Source: Pseudomonas mendocina
Lineage (GTDB): Bacteria; Pseudomonadota; Gammaproteobacteria; Pseudomonadales; Pseudomonadaceae
Assembly: GCA_037482215.1 (NCBI GenBank)
Contig: CP148074.1
Span: 558,001 to 622,000 of the forward strand
Direction: 5' to 3'
Length of the DNA: 64,000 nt
Position numbers and translations under genes: made by a program. Positions within the stretch are counted from its first letter, which is position 1, and every line of letters begins with the position of its first letter. This document shows, piece after piece, positions 53,762-61,977 of this stretch. Below the pieces are notes generated by a model. That model saw only the letters and a program-made list of their open reading frames with translations, ran no database searches and was not told where the DNA came from.

Positions 53762-54613
53762 CTAGGCATGATCTAACCCTCGGTCTCTGGCGTCGCGACT
53801 GCGAAATTTCGCGAGGGTTTCCGAGAAGGTGATTGCGCTTCGCAGATCTCCAGGCGCGTGGGTGCGGACGTAGTCAGCGCCATTGCCGATCGCGTGAAGT
53901 TCCGCCGCAAGGCTCGCTGGACCCAGATCCTTTACAGGAAGGCCAACGGTGGCGCCCAAGAAGGATTTCCGCGACACCGAGACCAATAGCGGAAGCCCCA
54001 ACGCCGACTTCAGCTTTTGAAGGTTCGACAGCACGTGCAGCGATGTTTCCGGTGCGGGGCTCAAGAAAAATCCCATCCCCGGATCGAGGATGAGCCGGTC
54101 GGCAGCGACCCCGCTCCGTCGCAAGGCGGAAACCCGCGCCTCGAAGAACCGCACAATCTCGTCGAGCGCGTCTTCGGGTCGAAGGTGACCGGTGCGGGTG
54201 GCGATGCCATCCCGCTGCGCTGAGTGCATAACCACCAGCCTGCAGTCCGCCTCAGCAATATCGGGATAGAGCGCAGGGTCAGGAAATCCTTGGATATCGT
54301 TCAGGTAGCCCACGCCGCGCTTGAGCGCATAGCGCTGGGTTTCCGGTTGGAAGCTGTCGATTGAAACACGGTGCATCTGATCGGACAGGGCGTCTAAGAG
54401 CGGCGCAATACGTCTGATCTCATCGGCCGGCGATACAGGCCTCGCGTCCGGATGGCTGGCGGCCGGTCCGACATCCACGACGTCTGATCCGACTCGCAGC
54501 ATTTCGATCGCCGCGGTGACAGCGCCGGCGGGGTCTAGCCGCCGGCTCTCATCGAAGAAGGAGTCCTCGGTGAGATTCAGAATGCCGAACACCGTCACCC
54601 TGCTGCGTAACAT
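53762..54613 (-). CDS. sul1: Sulfonamide-resistant dihydropteroate synthase, ORF-11 fusion
   Basis: 283 residues. From residue 6 on it is Sul1 (VTVFGILNLTEDSFFDESRR, DVGPAASHPDARPVSP, LILDPGMGFFLS, SVSRKSFLGATVGL), which makes dihydropteroate in spite of sulfonamides. The usual first Met is replaced: codons 1-5 (MLRSR) and the ribosome site GGAG come from the integron leader ORF-11, joined in frame to Val2 of Sul1. qacEdelta1, which normally precedes sul1, is absent. Translation should therefore follow the efficient ORF-11 signals and transcription the Pc promoter through aadA1. Confidence 0.93.
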   Translation of the reverse strand: MLRSRVTVFGILNLTEDSFFDESRRLDPAGAVTAAIEMLRVGSDVVDVGPAASHPDARPVSPADEIRRIAPLLDALSDQMHRVSIDSFQPETQRYALKRGVGYLNDIQGFPDPALYPDIAEADCRLVVMHSAQRDGIATRTGHLRPEDALDEIVRFFEARVSALRRSGVAADRLILDPGMGFFLSPAPETSLHVLSNLQKLKSALGLPLLVSVSRKSFLGATVGLPVKDLGPASLAAELHAIGNGADYVRTHAPGDLRSAITFSETLAKFRSRDARDRGLDHA

Positions 54614-54709
54614 CGTTGCTGCTCCATAACATCAAACATCGACCCACGGCGTAACGCGCTTGCTGCTTGGATGCCCGAGGCATAGACTGTACAAAAAAAC
54701 AGTCATAAC
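54597..54709. repeat. Second copy of the integron 5' leader
   Basis: About 113 bases equal to 50209-50320 apart from one extra A in the LexA box (CTG-N10-CAG here, N9 in copy 1). It contains the ORF-11 start and intI1 promoter region but not the attI1 core, which was replaced by sul1. It is bounded on the right by the attC of aadA1. Confidence 0.85.
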
Positions 54710-54762
54710 ACCTGAATTAAGCCGCGCCGCGAAGCGGCGTCGGCTTGAACGAATTGTTAGAC
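54707..54762 (-). other. attC: attC of the aadA1 cassette
   Basis: From GTCTAAC next to the aadA1 stop to the terminal G/TT next to the leader, with the arms AATTCGTTCAAGCCGAC and GCTTAATTCAGG and the central GCCGCTTCGCGGC hairpin. Complete, about 56-60 bases. Confidence 0.9.
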
Positions 54763-54763
54763 A

Positions 54764-55555
54764 TTATTTGCCGACTACCTTGGTGATCTCGCCTTTCACG
54801 TAGTGAACAAATTCTTCCAACTGATCTGCGCGCGAGGCCAAGCGATCTTCTTCTTGTCCAAGATAAGCCTGTCTAGCTTCAAGTATGACGGGCTGATACT
54901 GGGCCGGCAGGCGCTCCATTGCCCAGTCGGCAGCGACATCCTTCGGCGCGATTCTGCCGGTTACTGCGCTGTACCAAATGCGGGACAACGTAAGCACTAC
55001 ATTTCGCTCATCGCCAGCCCAGTCGGGCGGCGAGTTCCATAGCGTTAAGGTTTCATTTAGCGCCTCAAATAGATCCTGTTCAGGAACCGGATCAAAGAGT
55101 TCCTCCGCCGCTGGACCTACCAAGGCAACGCTATGTTCTCTTGCTTTTGTCAGCAAGATAGCCAGATCAATGTCGATCGTGGCTGGCTCGAAGATACCTG
55201 CAAGAATGTCATTGCGCTGCCATTCTCCAAATTGCAGTTCGCGCTTAGCTGGATAACGCCACGGAATGATGTCGTCGTGCACAACAATGGTGACTTCTAC
55301 AGCGCGGAGAATCTCGCTCTCTCCAGGGGAAGCCGAAGTTTCCAAAAGGTCGTTGATCAAAGCTCGCCGCGTTGTTTCATCAAGCCTTACGGTCACCGTA
55401 ACCAGCAAATCAATATCACTGTGTGGCTTCAGGCCGCCATCCACTGCGGAGCCGTACAAATGTACGGCCAGCAACGTCGGTTCGAGATGGCGCTCGATGA
55501 CGCCAACTACCTCTGATAGTTGAGTCGATACTTCGGCGATCACCGCTTCCCTCAT
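54764..55555 (-). CDS. aadA1: Aminoglycoside (3'')(9) adenylyltransferase
   Basis: 263 residues from ATG 55555. It adenylylates streptomycin and spectinomycin. The nucleotidyltransferase motif is HLYGSAVDGGLKPHSDIDLL (GS and DID). The sequence matches AadA1 (MREAVIAEVSTQLSEVVG), with Arg where TGKIAPKD would be expected. Its start is only 15 bases from the start of the divergent intI1, unlike any standard integron in which attI1 and a leader of about 150 bases lie between. The cassette spans 54710-55565, 856 bases, the normal size of an aadA1 cassette. Confidence 0.93.
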   Translation of the reverse strand: MREAVIAEVSTQLSEVVGVIERHLEPTLLAVHLYGSAVDGGLKPHSDIDLLVTVTVRLDETTRRALINDLLETSASPGESEILRAVEVTIVVHDDIIPWRYPAKRELQFGEWQRNDILAGIFEPATIDIDLAILLTKAREHSVALVGPAAEELFDPVPEQDLFEALNETLTLWNSPPDWAGDERNVVLTLSRIWYSAVTGRIAPKDVAADWAMERLPAQYQPVILEARQAYLGQEEDRLASRADQLEEFVHYVKGEITKVVGK

Positions 55556-55570
55556 GATGTTTAACAAGCC

Positions 55571-56584
55571 ATGAAAACCGCCACTGCGCCGTTACCACCG
55601 CTGCGTTCGGTCAAGGTTCTGGACCAGTTGCGTGAGCGCATACGCTACTTGCATTACAGTTTACGAACCGAACAGGCTTATGTCCACTGGGTTCGTGCCT
55701 TCATCCGTTTCCACGGTGTGCGTCACCCGGCAACCTTGGGCAGCAGCGAAGTCGAGGCATTTCTGTCCTGGCTGGCGAACGAGCGCAAGGTTTCGGTCTC
55801 CACGCATCGTCAGGCATTGGCGGCCTTGCTGTTCTTCTACGGCAAGGTGCTGTGCACGGATCTGCCCTGGCTTCAGGAGATCGGAAGACCTCGGCCGTCG
55901 CGGCGCTTGCCGGTGGTGCTGACCCCGGATGAAGTGGTTCGCATCCTCGGTTTTCTGGAAGGCGAGCATCGTTTGTTCGCCCAGCTTCTGTATGGAACGG
56001 GCATGCGGATCAGTGAGGGTTTGCAACTGCGGGTCAAGGATCTGGATTTCGATCACGGCACGCTCATCGTGCGGGAGGGCAAGGGCTCCAAGGATCGGGC
56101 CTTGATGTTACCCGAGAGCTTGGCACCCAGCCTGCGCGAGCAGCTGTCGCGTGCACGGGCATGGTGGCTGAAGGACCAGGCCGAGGGCCGCAGCGGCGTT
56201 GCGCTTCCCGACGCCCTTGAGCGGAAGTATCCGCGCGCCGGGCATTCCTGGCCGTGGTTCTGGGTTTTTGCGCAGCACACGCATTCGACCGATCCACGGA
56301 GCGGTGTCGTGCGTCGCCATCACATGTATGACCAGACCTTTCAGCGCGCCTTCAAACGTGCCGTAGAACAAGCAGGCATCACGAAGCCCGCCACACCGCA
56401 CACCCTCCGCCACTCGTTCGCGACGGCCTTGCTCCGCAGCGGTTACGACATTCGAACCGTGCAGGATCTGCTCGGCCATTCCGACGTCTCTACGACGATG
56501 ATTTACACGCATGTGCTGAAAGTTGGCGGTGCCGGAGTGCGCTCACCGCTTGATGCGCTGCCGCCCCTCACTAGTGAGAGGTAG
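55571..56584 (+). CDS. intI1: Class 1 integron integrase, full length
   Basis: 337 residues, complete. Tyrosine recombinase with [15 protein letters not shown] (Arg), the IntI-specific insert region [34 protein letters not shown] (His-Arg) and [14 protein letters not shown] (His and Tyr). It recombines attC and attI1 sites. The aadA1 cassette interrupts its leader, so its own LexA-controlled promoter now lies about 860 bases upstream, beyond an antisense gene. Expression may be strongly reduced. Confidence 0.96.
   Translation: MKTATAPLPPLRSVKVLDQLRERIRYLHYSLRTEQAYVHWVRAFIRFHGVRHPATLGSSEVEAFLSWLANERKVSVSTHRQALAALLFFYGKVLCTDLPWLQEIGRPRPSRRLPVVLTPDEVVRILGFLEGEHRLFAQLLYGTGMRISEGLQLRVKDLDFDHGTLIVREGKGSKDRALMLPESLAPSLREQLSRARAWWLKDQAEGRSGVALPDALERKYPRAGHSWPWFWVFAQHTHSTDPRSGVVRRHHMYDQTFQRAFKRAVEQAGITKPATPHTLRHSFATALLRSGYDIRTVQDLLGHSDVSTTMIYTHVLKVGGAGVRSPLDALPPLTSER
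55658..55686 (-). promoter_or_regulatory. Pc: Cassette promoter Pc, hybrid type PcH1 (copy 2)
   Basis: Minus strand TGGACA (55686-55681), 17 bases, TAAACT (55663-55658). It is only about 105 bases from the aadA1 start and reads through aadA1 into the leader and the sul1 fusion. Confidence 0.85.
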
Positions 56585-56743
56585 GGCAGCGCAAGTCAAT
56601 CCTGGCGGATTCACTACCCCTGCGCGAAGGCCATCGGTGCCGCATCGAACGGCCGGTTGCGGAAAGTCCTCCCTGCGTCCGCTGATGGCCGACTCCTGCC
56701 TGTTACCTGCTTTCGCAGAAACAATCAGACAGCAATCATACGG
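56585..56743. other. Truncated outer end of the integron
   Basis: Sequence typical of the region after intI1 continues to about 56690 (CTGATGGCCG) and then changes. The Tn402-type terminal inverted repeat that should follow is missing, so this end was lost before or during capture by element 2. Confidence 0.6.
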
Positions 56744-57826
56744 CTATGACTGCGGTGTCGGCAGGCTCTTATCGGAACGTTGCTGCTTCAACCTCGTATA
56801 CCAATGACCTCGTGTTGCCGCAGGAAACTCGATCTCTCCCAGAATGCGACCTGGGCCATATCTCGATGGCTTTTGTGGCTGACGAATACGCGTCAGATCA
56901 GTGCCATCTGCGGAGCGGATATGGCACTTCATGCCTTCGCCAAGCCGCCCATCACCATAAACGCTGATCGAGGAGGTGGACTGGTGCCCCATGATGTAAG
57001 CCATGCTTTCTGGACTTTCCCCGGAGGCTTTCAGAATTGAGCCCAGCTGGTGTCGGAAGCTTTTCAGCGTCGGATGTTTCTTCCTCCTAGGCCACAGGCT
57101 TCGGCATTCCTTGCGAAAGCGATCTCTGATTGCGGTGTTGGTGCGGGGGCATTCCGACATTCGATGCGCGGCCCATTCCACCAGTTTTAAAATGTTGGGT
57201 TTGTCGATCAGCAGAGTACGGTCGGCACCTCGATGCAGCTCGGCAGACTTTTTGCCGCCGATGACGTGGACCAGGTGACCTACGACGGTGATTGTGCGCA
57301 TTTCGCAAGAGCGTACACCTAGGTAATTGGCAAGCACCAGGGAGGCTGCCTCATCAAGATAGCCGCCTACATGCAGGTGTTTGTAGAGGGTCTTGAAGTC
57401 CTCGATGGTGACTTCACGAATCTGTTTCAGCTTGGGCTTTTTCTTGATCTGACTACCCTGCGCAGTGACCGGGTTGACCAGATTTCTAATGGCTTTTGCC
57501 GCCTGGGTGTTTCCCCGAGCAAGCTGATCGTTCATCAGTGCGTTCTTTAGAGTGCTGAACGCATTGGGCCGATAGTTTGGTGCCAGGGCAAGCAAAGCCG
57601 CGCAGATCTGCGCCGAATCTGGGGCATCTGACCCGCAGTGATCGTGGTAAAAGTTTCGAGCTCGGGTCTGGTATTTCTTCAAGGTGTCGGGCTGCATCGT
57701 CGTCATCTCTTCTTGTTGTTTTGATGACAAAGCTAAGCCGCTGCGCGAAAGGCGTTGTGTCAGCTCGAACTCCACTGAAACACTCCGCCGTCGCTCCGTT
57801 TTTTCTTGTTCCGTCCGAACTGCCAC
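56744..57826 (-). CDS. Tyrosine recombinase-like integrase
   Basis: 360 residues; the true start may be internal (MTTMQPDTLKKYQ, about residue 40). The N-terminal SAM-like region is LKKYQTRARNFYHDHCG. The catalytic domain has LGVRSCEMRTI (Arg), LKSFRHQLGSILKASG (Arg-His) and MAYIMGHQSTSSISVYGDG (His and Tyr). It differs from the two P4-like integrases and IntI1. It may serve a separate element or be an island-borne recombinase without adjacent att. Confidence 0.75.
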   Translation of the reverse strand: MAVRTEQEKTERRRSVSVEFELTQRLSRSGLALSSKQQEEMTTMQPDTLKKYQTRARNFYHDHCGSDAPDSAQICAALLALAPNYRPNAFSTLKNALMNDQLARGNTQAAKAIRNLVNPVTAQGSQIKKKPKLKQIREVTIEDFKTLYKHLHVGGYLDEAASLVLANYLGVRSCEMRTITVVGHLVHVIGGKKSAELHRGADRTLLIDKPNILKLVEWAAHRMSECPRTNTAIRDRFRKECRSLWPRRKKHPTLKSFRHQLGSILKASGESPESMAYIMGHQSTSSISVYGDGRLGEGMKCHIRSADGTDLTRIRQPQKPSRYGPGRILGEIEFPAATRGHWYTRLKQQRSDKSLPTPQS

Positions 57827-58067
57827 AACGCCCTCTTACTCGCGCCGCGAGTAAGAGGTGCGCGCTCTCACTCACGCGACACGCTTCTCATCTACATTCA
57901 GCGTGCGCCGTGAGCAAAAGCGCGCGCAAGCCTTTTGTCATCAAAATCGAAAAGCAGCCAGCGCCTGTGGCGCTGAAGGGGCGAGCTCGGTGACATGATG
58001 TGGCGTATGGCTAGCACGCCGAAATTGGTACATTCAAAAATGCTAGCCATGAGGCGACGATTTGGTT

Positions 58068-58226
58068 ATGGAAAAAGCTATTGATTTTATATATTTCAAT
58101 GACTTGCGTGATTTTATAGCCGAAAAGAGCAGTGCCAGTTTGGGCGCTATCAGTACCTCAAGTGGTAGGTTCGGTGTCGGTTCTGGCTTCTTTCAGCGCC
58201 GTTTTGGGCATTCATACTGCCGCTAG
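58068..58226 (+). CDS. Small ORF, doubtful
   Basis: 52 residues (MEKAIDFIYFNDLRDFIAEKS...) with a weak ribosome site. The stop lies 15 bases before the first dyad of the TGTCGCA array. The region 57850-58240 has no other candidate gene. The start looks protein-like but the end (FFQRRFGHSYCR) does not, so it may be a truncated gene. Confidence 0.3.
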   Translation: MEKAIDFIYFNDLRDFIAEKSSASLGAISTSSGRFGVGSGFFQRRFGHSYCR

Positions 58227-58240
58227 CGGCACGATTTGTG

Positions 58241-58397
58241 TGTCGCAGAGCCGTGGTGCGACATGCGCGGTGTATCGCAGCGATATGACTGGTGTGTCGC
58301 AGCCAGCGTGTGCGACAGCCCGCCTGTATCGTAAAGGTGGCTCCGCGACACCCACTGAGTGTCGCGGCGCTTGCTGCGATACACATGCTCTGTCGCA
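58241..58397. repeat. Array of evenly spaced TGTCGCA dyads
   Basis: Two sites TGTCGCA-N9-TGCGACA at 58241-58263 and 58295-58317, one reversed site CGCGACA-N9-TGTCGCG at 58344-58366, and one TGCGATA-N9-TGTCGCA at 58375-58397, all with the same 9-base spacing. A further perfect palindrome TATCGC-A-GCGATA is at 58273-58285. Within 160 bases this is five related inverted repeats, which looks like a cooperative protein-binding array. It lies between the integrase at 56744 and the MerR gene. Confidence 0.75.
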
Positions 58398-58418
58398 GCC
58401 TGGTGATCACATCACTGC

Positions 58419-58673
58419 TCAGTGCAGCTGCCATGGCTCTGGATGAGCCATGGTCAGCAGCCGTTGCAGGTAGTCATCCAGCGATTGTGCACCCCTCAAA
58501 ATGTTGAAGCTGAGGATCACGTAGAAGCTGCCGCTCAGTGTGTGCAGTACCCAGAACGGCCCCTCTCGCGCAACCTGAACGACGGCTGCCGACTGGATCG
58601 ATTGACCGGCAGGGAGTAAAGCACGGCAGTGCTGCAGGACGTATGGCCTGCGGATCAGGGCAAATACTTGCAT
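58419..58673 (-). CDS. Hypothetical protein
   Basis: 84 residues with a protein-like composition (RRPYVLQHCRALLPAG, GPFWVLHTLSGSFYVILSF, LDDYLQRLLTMAH) and AAAGG just upstream of the ATG. Divergent from the MerR-family gene, with which it would share the 85-base promoter region. No motif recognised. Confidence 0.45.
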   Translation of the reverse strand: MQVFALIRRPYVLQHCRALLPAGQSIQSAAVVQVAREGPFWVLHTLSGSFYVILSFNILRGAQSLDDYLQRLLTMAHPEPWQLH

Positions 58674-58758
58674 GCCTTTCGCCGGGATACTTGCCAGAAC
58701 AATACCGACAGTCTATTGTGACACTATCGCTGACACAATGGCAGGTTCAGGTATTTCC

Positions 58759-59190
58759 ATGACCACCGACAACACCACCAACCCCTCCGCCAGGAGCTTC
58801 ACGCTCGAAGAGCTGTGCACGCTGACGGCGCTGACCCGCCGCACGGTTCGTTACTACATCCAGCTTGGGCTGGTAGACCGTCCGCAGGGTGAAACCCGCG
58901 CAGCGCGTTACAGCCAATCCCACCTTGAGCAGCTGCTGCTGGTGAAGAAGTGGTCAGCGGAAGGTTTGTCGCTTGACCGCATCCGCGAGCTGCAGGAAGC
59001 ATCCAGCGAGCCGGCAATGCCGCACGCACCGCGTCGGCCCGGCTCGGTCGAGGTCTGGTCGCACCTGCTGCTGGATCACGGGGTGGAGCTGAAAGTTCAC
59101 CCGCACACTGCCGGACTGAGTCCGGAGCAACTTCGCGAACTGCTCAAGCGCTGCACCGCAGCATTGGCCGATATACGACAGGAAAGTTGA
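58759..59190 (+). CDS. MerR family transcriptional regulator
   Basis: 143 residues from ATG 58759 (MTTDNTTNPSARSFTL); an ATG 21 bases upstream is possible. The winged helix is SFTLEELCTLTALTRRTVRYYIQLGLVDRPQG followed by YSQSHLEQLLLVKKWSAEGLSLDRIRELQ. The C-terminal 60 residues (VEVWSHLLLDHGVELKVHPHTAGLSPEQLRELL) lack the cysteines of metal sensors and look like a small ligand or partner domain. One base separates it from the VIT/VWA gene, so both form an operon. TGACAC occurs twice at 58720-58737 just upstream. Confidence 0.88.
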   Translation: MTTDNTTNPSARSFTLEELCTLTALTRRTVRYYIQLGLVDRPQGETRAARYSQSHLEQLLLVKKWSAEGLSLDRIRELQEASSEPAMPHAPRRPGSVEVWSHLLLDHGVELKVHPHTAGLSPEQLRELLKRCTAALADIRQES

Positions 59191-59191
59191 G

Positions 59192-61549
59192 ATGAGCATA
59201 ATCATGAGTACGCCATACCGTGCAATGACCGCTGGCCGCAGCCAGCACATGACCCTGCGGGCGATGGACATGTCAGTACAGCTGCAGGATACCTGCGCCC
59301 TGGTACAGCAGACCCAGCGCTGGCAGAACAGTGAGAGGGTGAACATCGAGGCGATCTACAGTTTTCCGTTACCGGCCAAGGCCAGTCTGCTGGACGTCAG
59401 CGTGACCCTGAACGACCGGCTGATCGTAGCCGAAGTGGTCGAGGCACGCCAGGCCGAGCGCCGGTATGAGGCGGCCATGGTCGAGGGCGACACCGCCATG
59501 CTGCTGGAGCAGACGGAACCAGGGTTGTACAACCTCAACCTTGGTAATCTGCTGCCCGGTGACAGCGCCAGCATCTGTATCCGCTATGCCCTGCCCCTGC
59601 AATGGGAAGGCCGGCAGCTGCGGCTGGCCCTGCCCACGGCGGTGGCGCCGCGTTATGGCAGCGCAGCTGGTGCCGGCCTGCAGCCACAGCAGATCCCCCA
59701 GGCAGATATCGGCGTGGAGCATGACTACCATTTGAATATGACGGTCAGCGGTAAGCTGGCGCAGTGCGCTATTCAATCGCCGTCCCACAGAATCAGTCTG
59801 TCGCCCGGCCAGGATCAAACGCGGGTGGGTTTTGCCGACGGTAGCGCGGCGGCGGATCGTGATCTGGTCATCGTGCTGACCAGCGCAGAACAGCCAGCCG
59901 CTTCCGCCCAGCTGGCCAGTATCGGGCAGACCCATCTGCTGCATGCCGCCTTCCCGATCCCTGCTGAAGGGCAGTCGCACCCGCTGAACCTGAAAGTGCT
60001 GGTGGACTGCTCGGGCTCCATGGGCGGAGATTCAATTCAGCTGGCACGCGGGGCCGCACTGCGGGCACTGCAGCAGTTAAGCCCGGGCGACCAGTACGCG
60101 CTCTGTGCCTTTGGCAGCTCTGTGGTGCACGGACCGGGCAATGAGCAGCAGACGCTGACAGTGGGCGAACAGGGTATCGACCTGCGCAGCCTGCGGTTTG
60201 CCCGCCATCTGGATGCCGATCTGGGTGGCACCGAGATGGGGGTAGCGCTGCGGGCTGTGTTCGGCCTGGAGTCACAGGCTGGCGAGAACTCTTCAGCCGA
60301 TGTGCTGCTGATCACTGACGGAGAAACCTGGGATCGGGACGAGATAGTGCGCTTGTGCCGCGAAAGCCGGCACAGGGTGTTCGTGATTGGCTGCGGCGCC
60401 TGCCCGGCCGAGTCGGTGGTACGGGAAATTGCCGAAGCGACCGGCGGCGCAGCGGTCTTTGTCGGCCCGCATGAGGATGTTGGCGCTGTGGTTGATCGCC
60501 ACCTTCAGCGCATGCGCCAGCCGCGTATCAGCGCTGCCAGTCTATCCCTGACCGGGCAGCTCTGGCAGGCACCGACGGACCTGTCACGCTGTACCTTCGC
60601 CGACAGCACCCTGCATGTATTTGCCCAGCTGCCTTCTCCGGTCAGCGAGCTGCTGCAGCTGCACATTACCTACAGGGATGGACGCTCCCTGACCCTCAGC
60701 AGCGAGGTTGCTCCCTGCCCACCGGCACTGGCCGAAGACGCTGTGCGGATGGGCATCGACAACTATATCCGCGAGACCCTGTTCAGTACAGATACCCCCG
60801 ACAGGAAGGAGCTGACACGTCTGGCGGTTGAGCACCAGGTCATATCACCCTTTACTCATTACCTGATGGTCGAGCCTCGCGGGGGCGATGCTGCTACAAC
60901 TGATCCCGAGCTGCGCCGGGTGCCTGGTATGTTGGCTGCCGGTTGGGGTGGTACAGGGATAGTCCGTGCACCGGCTCGTGTCGCATCGCCCGATTATGAC
61001 GCTATGCCCGATTTTGATGCTATGCCCGACTTTGGCGCCACGACCCAGCATGTGGAAACGCTTGATTATCTGGAAATGCCTACCTTCATGCGCAGGGCCG
61101 TGGACGACAGCGGTACATTCACACCCCCGGTCGAATATTCAACAGCCGCAGGGAACACACCCGCAGAGCTGATCGGGCACCTGAATGATGACTTCAGCCT
61201 TCTGCGCCCCAACCGCAAGCCAAGGCTTAGCCTGATCGAGCTTGAGGAGCTCGTTACCTTTACCCCACATCTGACTTCCGTCATCCGCGAACGCTTTGAT
61301 GAGCTACTGGACACAGGCTGGTCTGAACGGGAGATACTTCTGGCCTTTTGGCAGGCTTTGCTGGAGCACCCGGCACTGAACAACCTGTTCAGTCGCGGCC
61401 ATCAACGGGCGATCATGCGCACATTGCGCCAGGAAGCGCCGCCCGCCACCTTGCTGGAAGAGATGGCCCGCGGCCTGAAGCACTGCACGGCAGAGCAATG
61501 GGACTGGGCAGCGACCGAGACACCTGCATTGGATATAAGGTTTCCATAA
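59192..61549 (+). CDS. VIT and VWA domain protein
   Basis: 785 residues (or 781 from the ATG at 59204). Residues 10-135 are a VIT (inter-alpha-trypsin-inhibitor) domain: NIEAIYSFPLPAKASLLDVSV, YEAAMVEGDTAMLLEQTEPG, NLGNLLPGDSASICIRYALPL. Residues 262-440 are a VWA domain with an intact metal-ion adhesion site DCSGS (272-276) and later LGGTEMG and LLITDGETWDRDE. Residues 620-650 repeat a DYDAMP/DFDAMP/DYLEMP motif, followed by a helical C-terminal 130 residues. No signal peptide, so cytoplasmic. The MerR gene directly upstream is its likely regulator. Function unknown. Confidence 0.88.
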   Translation: MSIIMSTPYRAMTAGRSQHMTLRAMDMSVQLQDTCALVQQTQRWQNSERVNIEAIYSFPLPAKASLLDVSVTLNDRLIVAEVVEARQAERRYEAAMVEGDTAMLLEQTEPGLYNLNLGNLLPGDSASICIRYALPLQWEGRQLRLALPTAVAPRYGSAAGAGLQPQQIPQADIGVEHDYHLNMTVSGKLAQCAIQSPSHRISLSPGQDQTRVGFADGSAAADRDLVIVLTSAEQPAASAQLASIGQTHLLHAAFPIPAEGQSHPLNLKVLVDCSGSMGGDSIQLARGAALRALQQLSPGDQYALCAFGSSVVHGPGNEQQTLTVGEQGIDLRSLRFARHLDADLGGTEMGVALRAVFGLESQAGENSSADVLLITDGETWDRDEIVRLCRESRHRVFVIGCGACPAESVVREIAEATGGAAVFVGPHEDVGAVVDRHLQRMRQPRISAASLSLTGQLWQAPTDLSRCTFADSTLHVFAQLPSPVSELLQLHITYRDGRSLTLSSEVAPCPPALAEDAVRMGIDNYIRETLFSTDTPDRKELTRLAVEHQVISPFTHYLMVEPRGGDAATTDPELRRVPGMLAAGWGGTGIVRAPARVASPDYDAMPDFDAMPDFGATTQHVETLDYLEMPTFMRRAVDDSGTFTPPVEYSTAAGNTPAELIGHLNDDFSLLRPNRKPRLSLIELEELVTFTPHLTSVIRERFDELLDTGWSEREILLAFWQALLEHPALNNLFSRGHQRAIMRTLRQEAPPATLLEEMARGLKHCTAEQWDWAATETPALDIRFP

Positions 61550-61782
61550 GTGAGGGGGAAGCGCGGTGCCGCGCAGCGCCGTGTCTGGCAGTGGCTACAA
61601 GAGAACGCTCCAACATCGAGTGATCGAGATTAGGAATCGCAGACAATGTCTGGCCACTGCAAGTTTTCCAGATACACAAACTCCTCAAACAAGGGGCTGA
61701 TACCTATTTGTACGCGCCTCTGGGTGCCAACAGCCATTAGCCAAAAAGCCTTCTCTGGCCAGCTGTAGACAAGGAAATCCCC

Positions 61783-61929
61783 ATGTGCCTCAAGTCCGTC
61801 AAGCTCACCCATTTCCGCGGCTACCGCACCACCACGGTCATTCCCATCGACGAAGGCATGACCGGCATCGTCGGTCGCAATGACGATGGCCAATCGACCA
61901 GCCTTGAGAGGTCGAGCTCGCTTGAATAG
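61783..61929 (+). pseudogene. N-terminal remnant of an AAA/SMC-like ATPase
   Basis: 48 residues, MCLKSVKLTHFRGYRTT then GIVGRNDDGQST. This is the start of an OLD/RecF-type ATPase (strand, FRGY, P-loop), but the loop has Gln where GxNxxGKS needs Lys, and the reading stops ten residues later. The surrounding 61550-61782 shows no other supported gene; a minus-strand ORF at 61630-61893 was not accepted. Confidence 0.5.
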
Positions 61930-61977
61930 ACAAGGCGCTCAGTGTGTCTCTCGCTGACACACGCTCACAGGCTGACT

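Noticed and set aside
58241..58397. CRISPR array
   Set aside because: The repeats are 7-base dyads with 9-base centres, in mixed orientation, without uniform repeat-spacer units or cas genes.
58150..58434. Minus-strand ORF of 94 codons across the dyad array
   Set aside because: The translation is Arg/Ala/Thr-rich and is caused by the TGTCGCA repeats; no start signals.
61630..61893. Minus-strand ORF of 87 codons
   Set aside because: Its 5' half is antisense to the ATPase remnant. The C-terminal text (LVYSWPEKAFWLMAVGTQ) is somewhat protein-like, but there is no ribosome site or domain, so it was not called.
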